This document shows, one piece after another, positions 10,082-17,864 of a stretch of 64,000 nt of DNA (the first letter of the stretch is position 1; each line of letters opens with the position of its first letter). Position numbers and translations under genes: made by a program. The DNA comes from Serratia sp. FDAARGOS_506 (lineage in GTDB: Bacteria > Pseudomonadota > Gammaproteobacteria > Enterobacterales > Enterobacteriaceae), in NCBI RefSeq assembly GCF_003812745.1, contig NZ_CP033831.1, positions 372,001 to 436,000 on the forward strand, read 5' to 3'. Below the pieces are notes generated by a model. That model saw nothing but the letters and a program-made list of their open reading frames with translations, had not been told where the DNA came from and did not search any database.

Positions 10082-11190
10082 AAAATTGGTCTCGGTGGTT
10101 GATGAAAACGGCCTGTTGAGGAACTGAAATAACCAGCACAGGAAGACTTCTGAGTGCATTCATCACATTCTTTAGGATAGTAATTTTTCCAATCAGAGAT
10201 CGACTGAGCAGAAAACTCCCAGGCTCTTTCAGGAAGATGACACAAAGGATAATTAAAAATTATTAGAGGTATGCCTGATCTGTGTGCAGCGTCTATGGCG
10301 GAGGTTATTTTCTCACTATAACTGCTGTGCTCAATGAAGATTGTTGACCAGTTCTTTCGCGCCCAACCGATAGATTCCAGCCCCATAAGGGAAATCTGAT
10401 TGATGTTAGAGAACACACGGCCAACGAACTCTACAATATCATCCAATTCTGTATAGTTAGCCAGTGTCGGAATAACTCTAAGTTCGATATTAATCCCTGA
10501 GTTTCCTGCATTGATTAACCCCTTAACCGTTTCATTAAATGCACCATCACTCCCTACAAGATGATCATGCACAAGTGGTCTTGATGAGTAGAGCGGGATA
10601 CCAAAGGTGATTTTGATCTTTTTGCTTCGCTTTGCCATTTCCTGAGTAAAGTTGGTATCAGCGAATTTGCGTCCGTTTGTTAAAACATGCAAAGCAGTAT
10701 CTGGTGAATTCTCGATGATAAAATCAATGAAGTGAAGGAAATCATCTCCATACAGCAAAGGTTCACCACCGCTGACCCCAACAACGCCATTCAAACCAAA
10801 TGAAGCTATAGCAAGAGCTGATTGGGTAAGTAGCCAGTCATCATTTGCTTTCTTTGGTGGCTGGGAACAAAACAGGCACAGGTTATTGCAGCGTTCCGTT
10901 ACTAAGACAGTATTATGATTGGCTCTGCGGGACAGAATTACACGTACCATATTGCCATTGTTGATTATCCCAATATCTCCATCTTCAATTGACTCAAATA
11001 ATTCAGTACTAATAACAGAGTAATTAAAGCATGGCAGAATGACAGCATTATTGCCTTCAGCAACCACCAGCAAATTGGGCAAAAAGAATAAAGGATTCAC
11101 TGGTTTTTGTTTGCATAACCGATAGAACCCCGTGGGCACATTCTTTTTTGAAGCAAAATGAAAGATATCGTTCCTGATAACCTCAGACAT
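10078..11190 (-). CDS. hxsC: radical SAM maturase HxsC
   Basis: A 370-aa radical SAM enzyme of the His-Xaa-Ser system. The [4Fe-4S]-SAM motif is CNNLCLFC (CxxxCxxC, about residues 100-107), followed by the GGEPLLYGDDF glycine motif. A short C-terminal cysteine cluster (CDECTQKSSCAGYF) may bind a further cluster. With HxsB it is expected to modify the HxS repeats of HxsA, but the chemistry is not established. It overlaps hxsB by 8 bases and hxsA by 4, so the operon is tightly coupled. AAGGATGGG precedes the start. Confidence 0.88.
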   Translation of the reverse strand: MSEVIRNDIFHFASKKNVPTGFYRLCKQKPVNPLFFLPNLLVVAEGNNAVILPCFNYSVISTELFESIEDGDIGIINNGNMVRVILSRRANHNTVLVTERCNNLCLFCSQPPKKANDDWLLTQSALAIASFGLNGVVGVSGGEPLLYGDDFLHFIDFIIENSPDTALHVLTNGRKFADTNFTQEMAKRSKKIKITFGIPLYSSRPLVHDHLVGSDGAFNETVKGLINAGNSGINIELRVIPTLANYTELDDIVEFVGRVFSNINQISLMGLESIGWARKNWSTIFIEHSSYSEKITSAIDAAHRSGIPLIIFNYPLCHLPERAWEFSAQSISDWKNYYPKECDECTQKSSCAGYFSSSTGRFHQPPRPIL

Positions 11191-12571
11191 ATGCCCATCC
11201 TTTTAGCATCTCAGCCTTCAGGCCACCTTCTGAGATGCAATTCATCAGATACCTGAACATCCCCTTGTGATATTGACAAAACGTTGAACGACTCCTATCA
11301 CCTACAGGCTCGCCCTGCACACTTATATTCTGGCATGGATCTGCACCGCAAAATGGTTGATATGCGCATGTATCACAACCAGGTAGAGCAAAATTGAACG
11401 ATGAACTCAATACCGCGTTATAGTAAGGACTCGTTGAAAATGATAACGTTTTAACCTCCCCCGCACTAAACTCCGTTTCAGGATTTACCTTCTGCAACAT
11501 ACGACTTTCATCGCTACCATATACTCGGCCGTCATAATTGAAAAGAATACTGTTTAGCACGACCCCACTTGGGGACTTCAAATCCGCATAACCACTAAAG
11601 CCAGGATTGAAGATTCTTTTCAGATGAATGGAAGCTGAATGTTCCACAACCCTTATTCCTTCATTATTGATCTTAAGGATTTCATCTATCAGCGAGGCAT
11701 AGAAACCGAAGTATTCGTCCATAGAAAAAGTGAACGATGCTTTTTGTGCAAATCCATAGGGACTAACAGGTCGGATAAACATATCCTTGAGGCCAAGAGA
11801 TAAGTGAGCCTGGACGATCGATTCAGGATGCCCGATAAGATCTTTAGTAACTGTAGTAACCGTTGCAACGCGACCAGCGCCTAAAGACCGTTTGATAGCC
11901 TCTACCCCTGACACTGTTCTACTAAAAGCAAGCCCATGACCAAGAATTCGATTACTGTTGTGAACAACTTCCTCACCATCAAGCGAAACAGAGAACGTGA
12001 TGTTCCTATCTCTCGACCATTCAAGCATATCCTCATTCAAGACAGACAGGCTTGATGCTACCACCATCTCAAAATCGGTGCTTCCCAACGTTTCAGCACA
12101 TTGCTCATAAATGGACTGAATTAAATCGAACCGCAAGAGTGGCTCTCCACCCTGTATCTCTATCTTGTAAGGTGGCGTTGATAGTTTTTTGATAGTCGAA
12201 ATAATATCAGGGATGAGATCGGGATTTAGATCATAACCAGAGGCGTTCACAGAAGCTCTACTGACCTGGCAATACTTGCAGGTATGATCACAGCGTAGTG
12301 TGGGCACAATCATGAAAATTGGTCTGACCGCAAGTTCATTCATCAATCGTTTTGCAAAAGCGGCACTTAAAGCATAAGGGGTTAGTGCAGATGAGCTTTC
12401 GGTGGTTATGAAAAGCTTACTTTCCAGTGCGTTTGATTGCTCCGCACTGATTTGCTCATTGGCTAGATCAAGCAGCTCTTGCTCATCGATGAAGTGATGA
12501 AAACCAGCGAGATTGCTTATAAAGACCTGTCCATTTGGCAATCTGTCAAAATTGAAGGGCATCAATTCCAT
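11183..12571 (-). CDS. hxsB: radical SAM/SPASM maturase HxsB
   Basis: A 462-aa radical SAM enzyme. The N-terminus (FDRLPNGQVFISNLAGFHHF) resembles the HxsB leader region. The SAM-cluster motif is CDHTCKYC, then GGEPLLRFDL. The C-terminal SPASM-like region holds CDTCAYQPFCGADPCQ for auxiliary Fe-S clusters. Paired SPASM enzymes of this type modify ribosomal peptides. Start ATG 12571 overlaps the hxsD stop by one base (TAATG). GAAAGG lies upstream. It works with HxsC on HxsA by family association. Confidence 0.9.
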   Translation of the reverse strand: MELMPFNFDRLPNGQVFISNLAGFHHFIDEQELLDLANEQISAEQSNALESKLFITTESSSALTPYALSAAFAKRLMNELAVRPIFMIVPTLRCDHTCKYCQVSRASVNASGYDLNPDLIPDIISTIKKLSTPPYKIEIQGGEPLLRFDLIQSIYEQCAETLGSTDFEMVVASSLSVLNEDMLEWSRDRNITFSVSLDGEEVVHNSNRILGHGLAFSRTVSGVEAIKRSLGAGRVATVTTVTKDLIGHPESIVQAHLSLGLKDMFIRPVSPYGFAQKASFTFSMDEYFGFYASLIDEILKINNEGIRVVEHSASIHLKRIFNPGFSGYADLKSPSGVVLNSILFNYDGRVYGSDESRMLQKVNPETEFSAGEVKTLSFSTSPYYNAVLSSSFNFALPGCDTCAYQPFCGADPCQNISVQGEPVGDRSRSTFCQYHKGMFRYLMNCISEGGLKAEMLKGWAYV

Positions 12572-12843
12572 TACGAAAGCCTTTCATCGATACTACGAAG
12601 CACTTTATGGACAATAGAATCTCTCAAAGTCCCTGTTTTATGATGTAACTTTTCTCGCAAAGTGTAATCATTCAGCAGCCTCTCGAATTCATAGAGGCAT
12701 TCGGGGCTATCGCTTTCAAAAGAGATTGTCCAAGAGGATATATCCTCACAGAGTTTCCACTGGGCAAGCGGAGTCATCCAGTATAGACTACTGCGCACAA
12801 CCCATTCAGAATAAAGATCTTTTTGACAAATCACTTCGTACAT
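12571..12843 (-). CDS. hxsD: His-Xaa-Ser system protein HxsD
   Basis: A 90-aa protein containing LLNDYTLREKLHHKTG, the LLNDYxLRE signature used to define the HxsD family. HxsD always accompanies the HxsB/HxsC enzymes. Its role is unknown; a recognition or chaperone role is a guess. The start is set at 12843 because AAGG lies 8 bases upstream. An ATG two codons earlier (12849) is too close to that site. It is first in the hxsDBCA operon. Confidence 0.88.
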   Translation of the reverse strand: MYEVICQKDLYSEWVVRSSLYWMTPLAQWKLCEDISSWTISFESDSPECLYEFERLLNDYTLREKLHHKTGTLRDSIVHKVLRSIDERLS

Positions 12844-13057
12844 CACCATTACCTTCCAAAAACAATAATTAAAAATGAAATCATTAACAAATCATGAATT
12901 TATTATATTAGTAGCAATCAAAAAACCTTACAGAATACATTACCAAATGTTAACAGCAGATTGGTGATTCGGAAAGTGATGGAGATCACTAGTAAGCACA
13001 AAGATATATTCCCATGACGACGGCGACCCGATTGAACCAATGAAAATCACGTGTATT

Positions 13058-13073
13058 CTGATATATATATCAG
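13058..13073. repeat. 16-bp perfect palindrome
   Basis: CTGATATATATATCAG lies just before the right att-like repeat. It could be a protein binding site for the hxs operon or for island recombination. There is no direct evidence for either. Confidence 0.4.
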
Positions 13074-13089
13074 CCCAACCCCAGCCACC

Positions 13090-13179
13090 CCACCAAATAA
13101 ACCACCAGTGCCCCAGATAGATCCGGCGATAATAAATAAAGAAGCCCACAACTTCGGTTGCGGGCTTTTTTGTTTTTGT
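13090..13179 (+). repeat. right direct repeat of ssrA 3' end (putative att site)
   Basis: Second copy of the 6001-6089 sequence, again starting CCACCAAATA and ending in the hairpin GCCCACAAC-TTCG-GTTGCGGGC plus T run, here with one stem mismatch. The bases just left of it (CCCCAGCCACCCCACCA) look like a decayed ssrA acceptor end. It marks the far end of the island. Confidence 0.72.
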
Positions 13180-13193
13180 TCTTCACTAACGTG

Positions 13194-13541
13194 TCAAAGA
13201 TCGTTCCAGTCCGGCAGCCTGTTCGCCTTTTTCCGCCTGTAGTGGAAAAGCGCCATAAAAAAGCCAAACAACAGGCCGGCGGCGAGGCTTAATGTCAGGG
13301 CCTCTTCACCGGTGTATCCCTGATTTTTCCATATCATGAACCACATCAGCACGCCCCACAGCGGGCCAAACCAAATGCCGAAGAACAGCATATTCAGCCA
13401 GAAAGGCGCAAACGGCGGCGGTGGCATATTCACGTCCATTCGCCACAGCAGGCGCAAGATTGGCGGCGCGTAGTTGCTCCGCCACATCTTCTTTTCCTCC
13501 ATCAGCGCTATCGCTTTGTCCCTTCGTTGTTCAAACGTCAT
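13194..13541 (-). CDS. DUF6404-like membrane protein
   Basis: A 115-aa protein starting MTFEQRRDKAIALMEEKKMW, then RSNYAPPILRLLWRMDVNMPPPPFAPFW, two membrane segments (about residues 48-70 and 80-100) and a basic tail. The pattern resembles the enterobacterial DUF6404 family; function is unknown. It begins the core chromosome right of the island, with its stop only 15 bases from the att-like repeat. Confidence 0.65.
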   Translation of the reverse strand: MTFEQRRDKAIALMEEKKMWRSNYAPPILRLLWRMDVNMPPPPFAPFWLNMLFFGIWFGPLWGVLMWFMIWKNQGYTGEEALTLSLAAGLLFGFFMALFHYRRKKANRLPDWNDL

Positions 13542-13644
13542 CGTTCGCTTCCTTTCAGTGGAAATTGCCTATCCAGTGAGATGATACGTGCTTAAGCCCC
13601 ATTCCCAAATATCCGACATGCCCGCAGGCATGCCGGACGCTACC

Positions 13645-15306
13645 TCACCGCCCCTCTTTCTCCCCCAGGAAGAAATACCACAGCGGAATGGAAAGCAGCA
13701 GGGTGAACACCAGCGTATACAGCAGCACCATCAGGCTCTGCATGATCACCATCTGGGCGCTCCAGGCGCCGATCGGCAGTTGGAACTGCTCGACGGTGCC
13801 GCCGAGGATCGCTCGGCCCATCACGCAGCCGACTGCTACCGCCACAGTCGCCACCGCCGCGCGGAACTTACGCACCTCGGCGCGGCGGGCGGCCGCTTCC
13901 GGCGTTTCGTCCCGGTGGCCTTGCCGCTGGCCGCGCCAGCGCCACACGTCCACCAGCAGCAACGCCACGAGGCTCACGCCCATCACCGGCAGGCAATAAC
14001 CCAGCGCCGCAGCCACCAGCAGCGTGACGGCACGCGCCGCCAGGGAAAGCGCCAGCCAGGCGGCAATCAGCGTATGCACCGGATGCTGTGCCCCCGCCGC
14101 CGGGCGGCGACTCCACCACATGCGGTAACCCAACGCGACCATCAAGCACAGCCCGAGGCCGAACGCCGCCAGCAGCAGCTGATTCGGCAAGCCGAACAGA
14201 ATGCCCATGTGGGCGTCGATGCCCCAGCGGGTCAGCTTGGCGATGAGCGGGAAGGTGTCGAACCGCACCTGGTCGACAACGGTGAAGCTTTGCGGTGCGA
14301 TGGCAACCGCGTCCACCTGCGTTGGCCAGCTGCGATCCACTTCGGTTACCGTCCAGGCCTTGCCCTCGCCTTTCGGCTGGCGCAGCTCAACCTTGGCAGC
14401 GTCGATCCCGGAGGCGCGCGCGGCGTGCAGCGCCCGATCCCAATCACCGTTCAGCGCATTGCTCTGCGCGGCAGGGCCCATCTTCATGCCCGGCATCATC
14501 CCGCGGTGCTCGGCGTGCGGATCGGCCGGCGTCTGCGGCGCATCGGCCTGCAGGCTGGTGTTGACCTGCGGCGTCAGCCAGCCCAGGTTGGCCCGCAGCG
14601 CGTCGATGTTGCCGCCGGCCCACTGCGACCAGGTCAGCCCGGTAGCCGAGAAGAACAGCAACCCGGCCAGCAATGCCACGCCCAGCGTGACATGCCAATG
14701 GCGGCTGGCGGCGAAGCCCCCTTTAGCCCTTTTCAGTTTGCGCTTCGGCCGCGTCGTCAGCCACAGCGCCACGCCGCCCAGCGCGGCCACCCACAGCCAG
14801 GAGGCCGCCAGCTCGCTGTAGTTGCGGCCCAGATCACCGAGCAGCAGGCTGCTGTGCAGCTTGTCCAGCCAAGTGCGCAGCGGCAGCACGCCGGAGGTGC
14901 CGTACACCGTCATATCGCCCTTGATCGCCAGGGTATAAGGATCGACAAACAGCGCGCGCGACTCGGAAGCGCCCAGATCGGCGCCCGCGAACTGTACGCG
15001 TGTGGTGTCCATTGCACCGGGCGCCGGGCGCACGGCGTAAATGCGCGCCTCGTCACCCACCGCGCGGCGGGCGGCGGCGATCTGGTCAGCCAGCGATCTC
15101 GCCTGCCCGTGCGGTTCGGTGAAAAGCGCATCGCGATACAGCGCCTCTTCAAGCTGCGGGGTCAGCACATACAGCGTGCCGGTCAGTGCAGCGACCAGAA
15201 TAAAAGGCGCGACCAGCAGGCCGATATAAAAATGTAGCCGTCTGATCAGGTTCAGCATCGCGCCACGCGGCGATGCGGCAGGTGGAGTTTTGGTTATTGA
15301 GGTCAT
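13645..15306 (-). CDS. PepSY-domain membrane protein with C-terminal DUF2534 domain
   Basis: A 553-aa inner membrane protein. The first about 440 residues match the PepSY-associated (PiuB-type) iron-uptake family: LIRRLHFYIGLLVAPFILVAALTG, LHSSLLLGDLGRNYSELAASW, HWHVTLGVALLAGLLFFSATGL, a periplasmic loop with HAEHRGMMPGMKMGP and further helices. The last about 80 residues (RAILGGTVEQFQLPIGAW, FTLLLSIPLWYFFLGEKEG) resemble E. coli YnaJ (DUF2534), normally a separate small protein. The His/Met-rich loop suggests metal contact. It lies downstream of the DUF2946 gene, a common copper/iron pairing. Function is inferred only. Confidence 0.82.
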   Translation of the reverse strand: MTSITKTPPAASPRGAMLNLIRRLHFYIGLLVAPFILVAALTGTLYVLTPQLEEALYRDALFTEPHGQARSLADQIAAARRAVGDEARIYAVRPAPGAMDTTRVQFAGADLGASESRALFVDPYTLAIKGDMTVYGTSGVLPLRTWLDKLHSSLLLGDLGRNYSELAASWLWVAALGGVALWLTTRPKRKLKRAKGGFAASRHWHVTLGVALLAGLLFFSATGLTWSQWAGGNIDALRANLGWLTPQVNTSLQADAPQTPADPHAEHRGMMPGMKMGPAAQSNALNGDWDRALHAARASGIDAAKVELRQPKGEGKAWTVTEVDRSWPTQVDAVAIAPQSFTVVDQVRFDTFPLIAKLTRWGIDAHMGILFGLPNQLLLAAFGLGLCLMVALGYRMWWSRRPAAGAQHPVHTLIAAWLALSLAARAVTLLVAAALGYCLPVMGVSLVALLLVDVWRWRGQRQGHRDETPEAAARRAEVRKFRAAVATVAVAVGCVMGRAILGGTVEQFQLPIGAWSAQMVIMQSLMVLLYTLVFTLLLSIPLWYFFLGEKEGR

Positions 15307-15377
15307 GGCCTTTCTCGTTTTTCAAACTGTGTGCGCAGGCAAACCGTCCGCAGCGATACGGACGGCGTTACCCATGA

Positions 15378-15797
15378 TCAAGCAATAGGGAAAAACGGTT
15401 GGCCGGGTGGCCCACGCGGGCTCGGCCGCAGAGTCAGGCGCCGAATGGGCGGAGAAACGATGCGCGGCACGCAAGGCAGGCGCGCGATGCGCGCCATCAG
15501 CCACAGCAGCGGGACGAATGTCCACAGCAGCAGCGGCACGTGGATCAGCAGCTCGCAATAGCCGCAGAAAATCATCTCCGCAGGATCCATGCCGTGGTGG
15601 CCGGCATGCTCGGCGGCAGGCATCGCCATCGCGTGCATGTCGTGCGGCATGGCGGCGTCCGTCTGCGCCATGCTGCCCATCATCGGGTGGTGCATCAGCG
15701 ATTTCGACACCACCGGCGCCACAAACAGCAACAGCACCGCCATAATGGCGATGCAGGCGGTAACGCGTTGCTGTAGCTGACGTGGCACTCTCATCAC
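15378..15797 (-). CDS. DUF2946 family protein
   Basis: A 139-aa protein with an N-terminal membrane anchor (about residues 15-32), a His/Met-rich middle (MHHPMMGSM, MPHDMHAMAM, HAGHHGMDP), then CGYCELLIHVPLLLW and a second hydrophobic segment. This is the DUF2946 pattern, often near copper or iron transport genes. It is followed 71 bases later by the PepSY gene on the same strand. The metal-rich motif suggests periplasmic metal handling, which is inference. Confidence 0.75.
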   Translation of the reverse strand: MMRVPRQLQQRVTACIAIMAVLLLFVAPVVSKSLMHHPMMGSMAQTDAAMPHDMHAMAMPAAEHAGHHGMDPAEMIFCGYCELLIHVPLLLWTFVPLLWLMARIARLPCVPRIVSPPIRRLTLRPSPRGPPGQPFFPIA

Positions 15798-15911
15798 GGC
15801 GGCGAATTAACCCGGTCGGTGGCGAACAAGCGGCCAGTGTAACCCGCGACGCGCGATGAGGTGAACGAAAAGAAAAGTCAGGTTTGTCTTACGCGCCCCC
15901 GGCGAGGGCGA

Positions 15912-16370
15912 TCACAGCACCCGCGAATAGACCCGCGAGGCTTCGCCCCAGGGGTGATACCCGAGCCCGTTATAAACGAAGCCGCTGCGCTCGTAGTAGC
16001 CTTCCAGATCGGTGCACAGGTGCAGTTGCGGGAAGCCCAGCCGGCGGGTTTCCGCCGCCACATGCTCAATCAGTTTGGCGCCGCAGCCCCGGCCGCGCTG
16101 CGCTTCCTCTACGTAGAGCGCGCACAGCCAGGGATACAGTTCCCCGCGGCTGATAAAGTCGTTGGTGATAAGCCCCGCGCAGCCGAGGATCCGGTCATTT
16201 TCCATCAGCAGGTACCACTGCGGCAGCGGATTGGCGGCGCCCAGGCTGCGGTTGATAGCGTCTTCATACATTATCAGCGTCTCTGCCGTGGCCCAGCGCC
16301 GCTGAAAATACGCAATGGCACGCGGCGCCAGCTCAGGCGTGTGCCGCACCGAAATCATGTCCATCATCAT
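15912..16370 (-). CDS. GNAT-family N-acetyltransferase
   Basis: A 152-aa single-domain GNAT protein. The acetyl-CoA pyrophosphate loop is visible as RGRGCGAKLIEH, after the beta-4 strand PWLCALYVEEAQ. YYERSGFVYNG is the usual C-terminal Y/GF motif. The substrate cannot be told from sequence. Tandem ATG codons at the start leave 1-2 residues uncertain. It is divergent from the methyltransferase gene. Confidence 0.85.
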   Translation of the reverse strand: MMMDMISVRHTPELAPRAIAYFQRRWATAETLIMYEDAINRSLGAANPLPQWYLLMENDRILGCAGLITNDFISRGELYPWLCALYVEEAQRGRGCGAKLIEHVAAETRRLGFPQLHLCTDLEGYYERSGFVYNGLGYHPWGEASRVYSRVL

Positions 16371-16464
16371 TCCCGTTATTCATGTTGTCAGCGTAGAATT
16401 ATGCAGCACTATGCACGGTAAGGCAGCGGCATTCCGCCGCCGTCATTCCCCCTAAGGAGTCATC

Positions 16465-17205
16465 ATGACGCAAAACATCTATGACAATCAGGCCTTCTTC
16501 GACGGCTACGCGCAGCTCAGCCGCTCGCAGCACGGCCTGGACGGCGCGCCGGAATGGCCCGCCATTCGCCGTATCCTGCCGGATTTGCAGGGCAAAAGCG
16601 TGGTCGATCTCGGCTGCGGCTACGGCTGGTTCTGCCGCAGCGCGCGCGAACAGGGCGCCGCCGACGTGCTGGGGCTGGACGTCTCGGAAAAGATGCTGGC
16701 CAAGGCGCAGGAGATGACCGCCGACGCGGGCATCGAGTACCGTCGGCAAGATTTGGCGCAGCTGCAGCTGCCGCCGGAAAATTACGATCTGGTCTACAGC
16801 TCGCTGACGCTGCACTATCTCGAGGATCTGCCCGCCCTGTTCGCCACGGTTTACGCCACGCTGAAACCCGGCGGGCAGTTCATCTTCACCGCCGAGCACC
16901 CGATCTACACCGCCCCGGCGCAACAGGGCTGGCTGACCGACGGCAAAGGGCAGAAATCCTGGCCGGTGAACGGCTACCAGCGAGAAGGCCAGCGCGTTTC
17001 CAACTGGCTGGCGGAAGGTGTCATCAAGCAGCACCGCACGCTCGGCAGCTATATCAACCCGCTGGCGCAACAAGGCTTTATCATCCAGCATTTGAACGAA
17101 TGGGGCCCCAGCGCGCAGCAAATCGCCGCTAACCCGGCGCTGGACGAAGAGCAGGAGCGCCCGATGATCTTCATTCTCGCCGCCCGCAAACCCGCACGAT
17201 CCTGA
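16465..17205 (+). CDS. class I SAM-dependent methyltransferase
   Basis: A 246-aa Rossmann-fold methyltransferase. Motif I is VVDLGCGYGWF (about residues 49-59), with acidic post-I residue in VLGLDVSEKML, then YDLVYSSLTLHYLEDL and LKPGGQFIFTAEHP (motifs II-III). Relatives are small-molecule methyltransferases of the UbiE/SmtA type. The substrate is unknown. AAGGAG precedes the start. It converges on the next acetyltransferase gene. Confidence 0.88.
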   Translation: MTQNIYDNQAFFDGYAQLSRSQHGLDGAPEWPAIRRILPDLQGKSVVDLGCGYGWFCRSAREQGAADVLGLDVSEKMLAKAQEMTADAGIEYRRQDLAQLQLPPENYDLVYSSLTLHYLEDLPALFATVYATLKPGGQFIFTAEHPIYTAPAQQGWLTDGKGQKSWPVNGYQREGQRVSNWLAEGVIKQHRTLGSYINPLAQQGFIIQHLNEWGPSAQQIAANPALDEEQERPMIFILAARKPARS

Positions 17206-17272
17206 TCTGAACCACCCGCAGTAAACTATTCACACCACTACAGTTGGGGAGGCAGCCTCCCCCCAACGGTTA

Positions 17273-17770
17273 TTATGCCGGCAACGCCGCCCCGTGTGCC
17301 GCGAAATGCGTCAGCGCCTCGCCCTCCATGCGATAACGCACCCACTCGCCCTGCGGCTGCGCGCCGATGCTGAGGTAGAAATCGATGGCTGGTTGGTTCC
17401 AGTCCAGCACGCTCCACTCCAGGCGGCCGCACTGCCGCTCACACGCCAGCTTGGCGATGTGCCGCAGCAGCTTTTTACCGGCGCCCGCGCCGCGATGCTT
17501 CGGCGCTACGTACAGGTCTTCCAGATAGATGCCGTTTTTACCCAGCCAGGTGGAGTAACTCATAAAGAACACCGCATAACCCGCCGGCTCGCCGTTCACC
17601 GTACAAATCAGCGCTTCGGAACAGGCGCCCGGCCCAAACAGGCTGCGTTCGATATCTTCCACGCTGGCCAGCACCTGCTCGCGCGCCTTTTCGTACACTG
17701 CCAGCTCGATAATCATATCCAGAATCAGTTTGGCGTCGCTTTTTTGCGCCGGGTAAATCTCAATGGTCAT
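17273..17770 (-). CDS. GNAT acetyltransferase, diamine acetyltransferase-like
   Basis: A 165-aa GNAT protein. LEDLYVAPKHRGAGAGKKLLRHIAKLA holds the acetyl-CoA loop, and RLEWSVLDWNQPAIDFYLSIGAQP matches the spermidine/diamine N1-acetyltransferase (SAT) pattern. It may acetylate a polyamine or similar amine, by family resemblance. It is divergent from the LysR gene at 17865. Confidence 0.83.
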   Translation of the reverse strand: MTIEIYPAQKSDAKLILDMIIELAVYEKAREQVLASVEDIERSLFGPGACSEALICTVNGEPAGYAVFFMSYSTWLGKNGIYLEDLYVAPKHRGAGAGKKLLRHIAKLACERQCGRLEWSVLDWNQPAIDFYLSIGAQPQGEWVRYRMEGEALTHFAAHGAALPA

Positions 17771-17864
17771 GGCAAATCCCGTGTGAGTTGATGGCTGTGC
17801 TTGCCAGCATATCGCGCCTCCAATACTGTATGAACTGCATTTTTATCAACAGGTAATGAATGTT

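Larger units (their letters stand above)
6007..13179. mobile_element. ssrA-inserted genomic island without integrase
   Basis: About 7.1 kb between two copies of the ssrA 3' end/terminator sequence. It carries two modules: HlyD-DUF3302-DUF3313 with divergent LysR (6140-9309, host-like composition) and hxsDBCA (9446-12843, visibly AT-richer). No integrase, excisionase or mobilisation gene is visible, so it is either a decayed island or one moved by outside enzymes. Boundaries are inferred from the repeats. Confidence 0.65.
12844..13193. other. noncoding leader of hxs operon and island right end
   Basis: AT-rich, with no plausible gene. On the minus strand a TATAAT (12907-12902) could be the -10 of the hxs promoter, though no good -35 stands before it. 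Near the right end lie a 16-bp palindrome (13058-13073) and then the right ssrA-like repeat with its hairpin. Confidence 0.5.

Noticed and set aside
13612-13637. Inverted repeat after the PepSY gene as a terminator
   Set aside because: CATGCC-CGCA-GGCATG is present but without a T run on the relevant strand. It could be a REP-like or weak element.
13588-15237. 549-codon plus-strand frame opposite the PepSY gene
   Set aside because: Antisense shadow. The product is Gln/Arg/His-rich, with no domain, while the minus strand gives a good membrane protein.
17823-17845. LexA-like site in the gap before the LysR gene at 17865
   Set aside because: CTGTATGAACTGCA lacks the second CAG half at the right distance.
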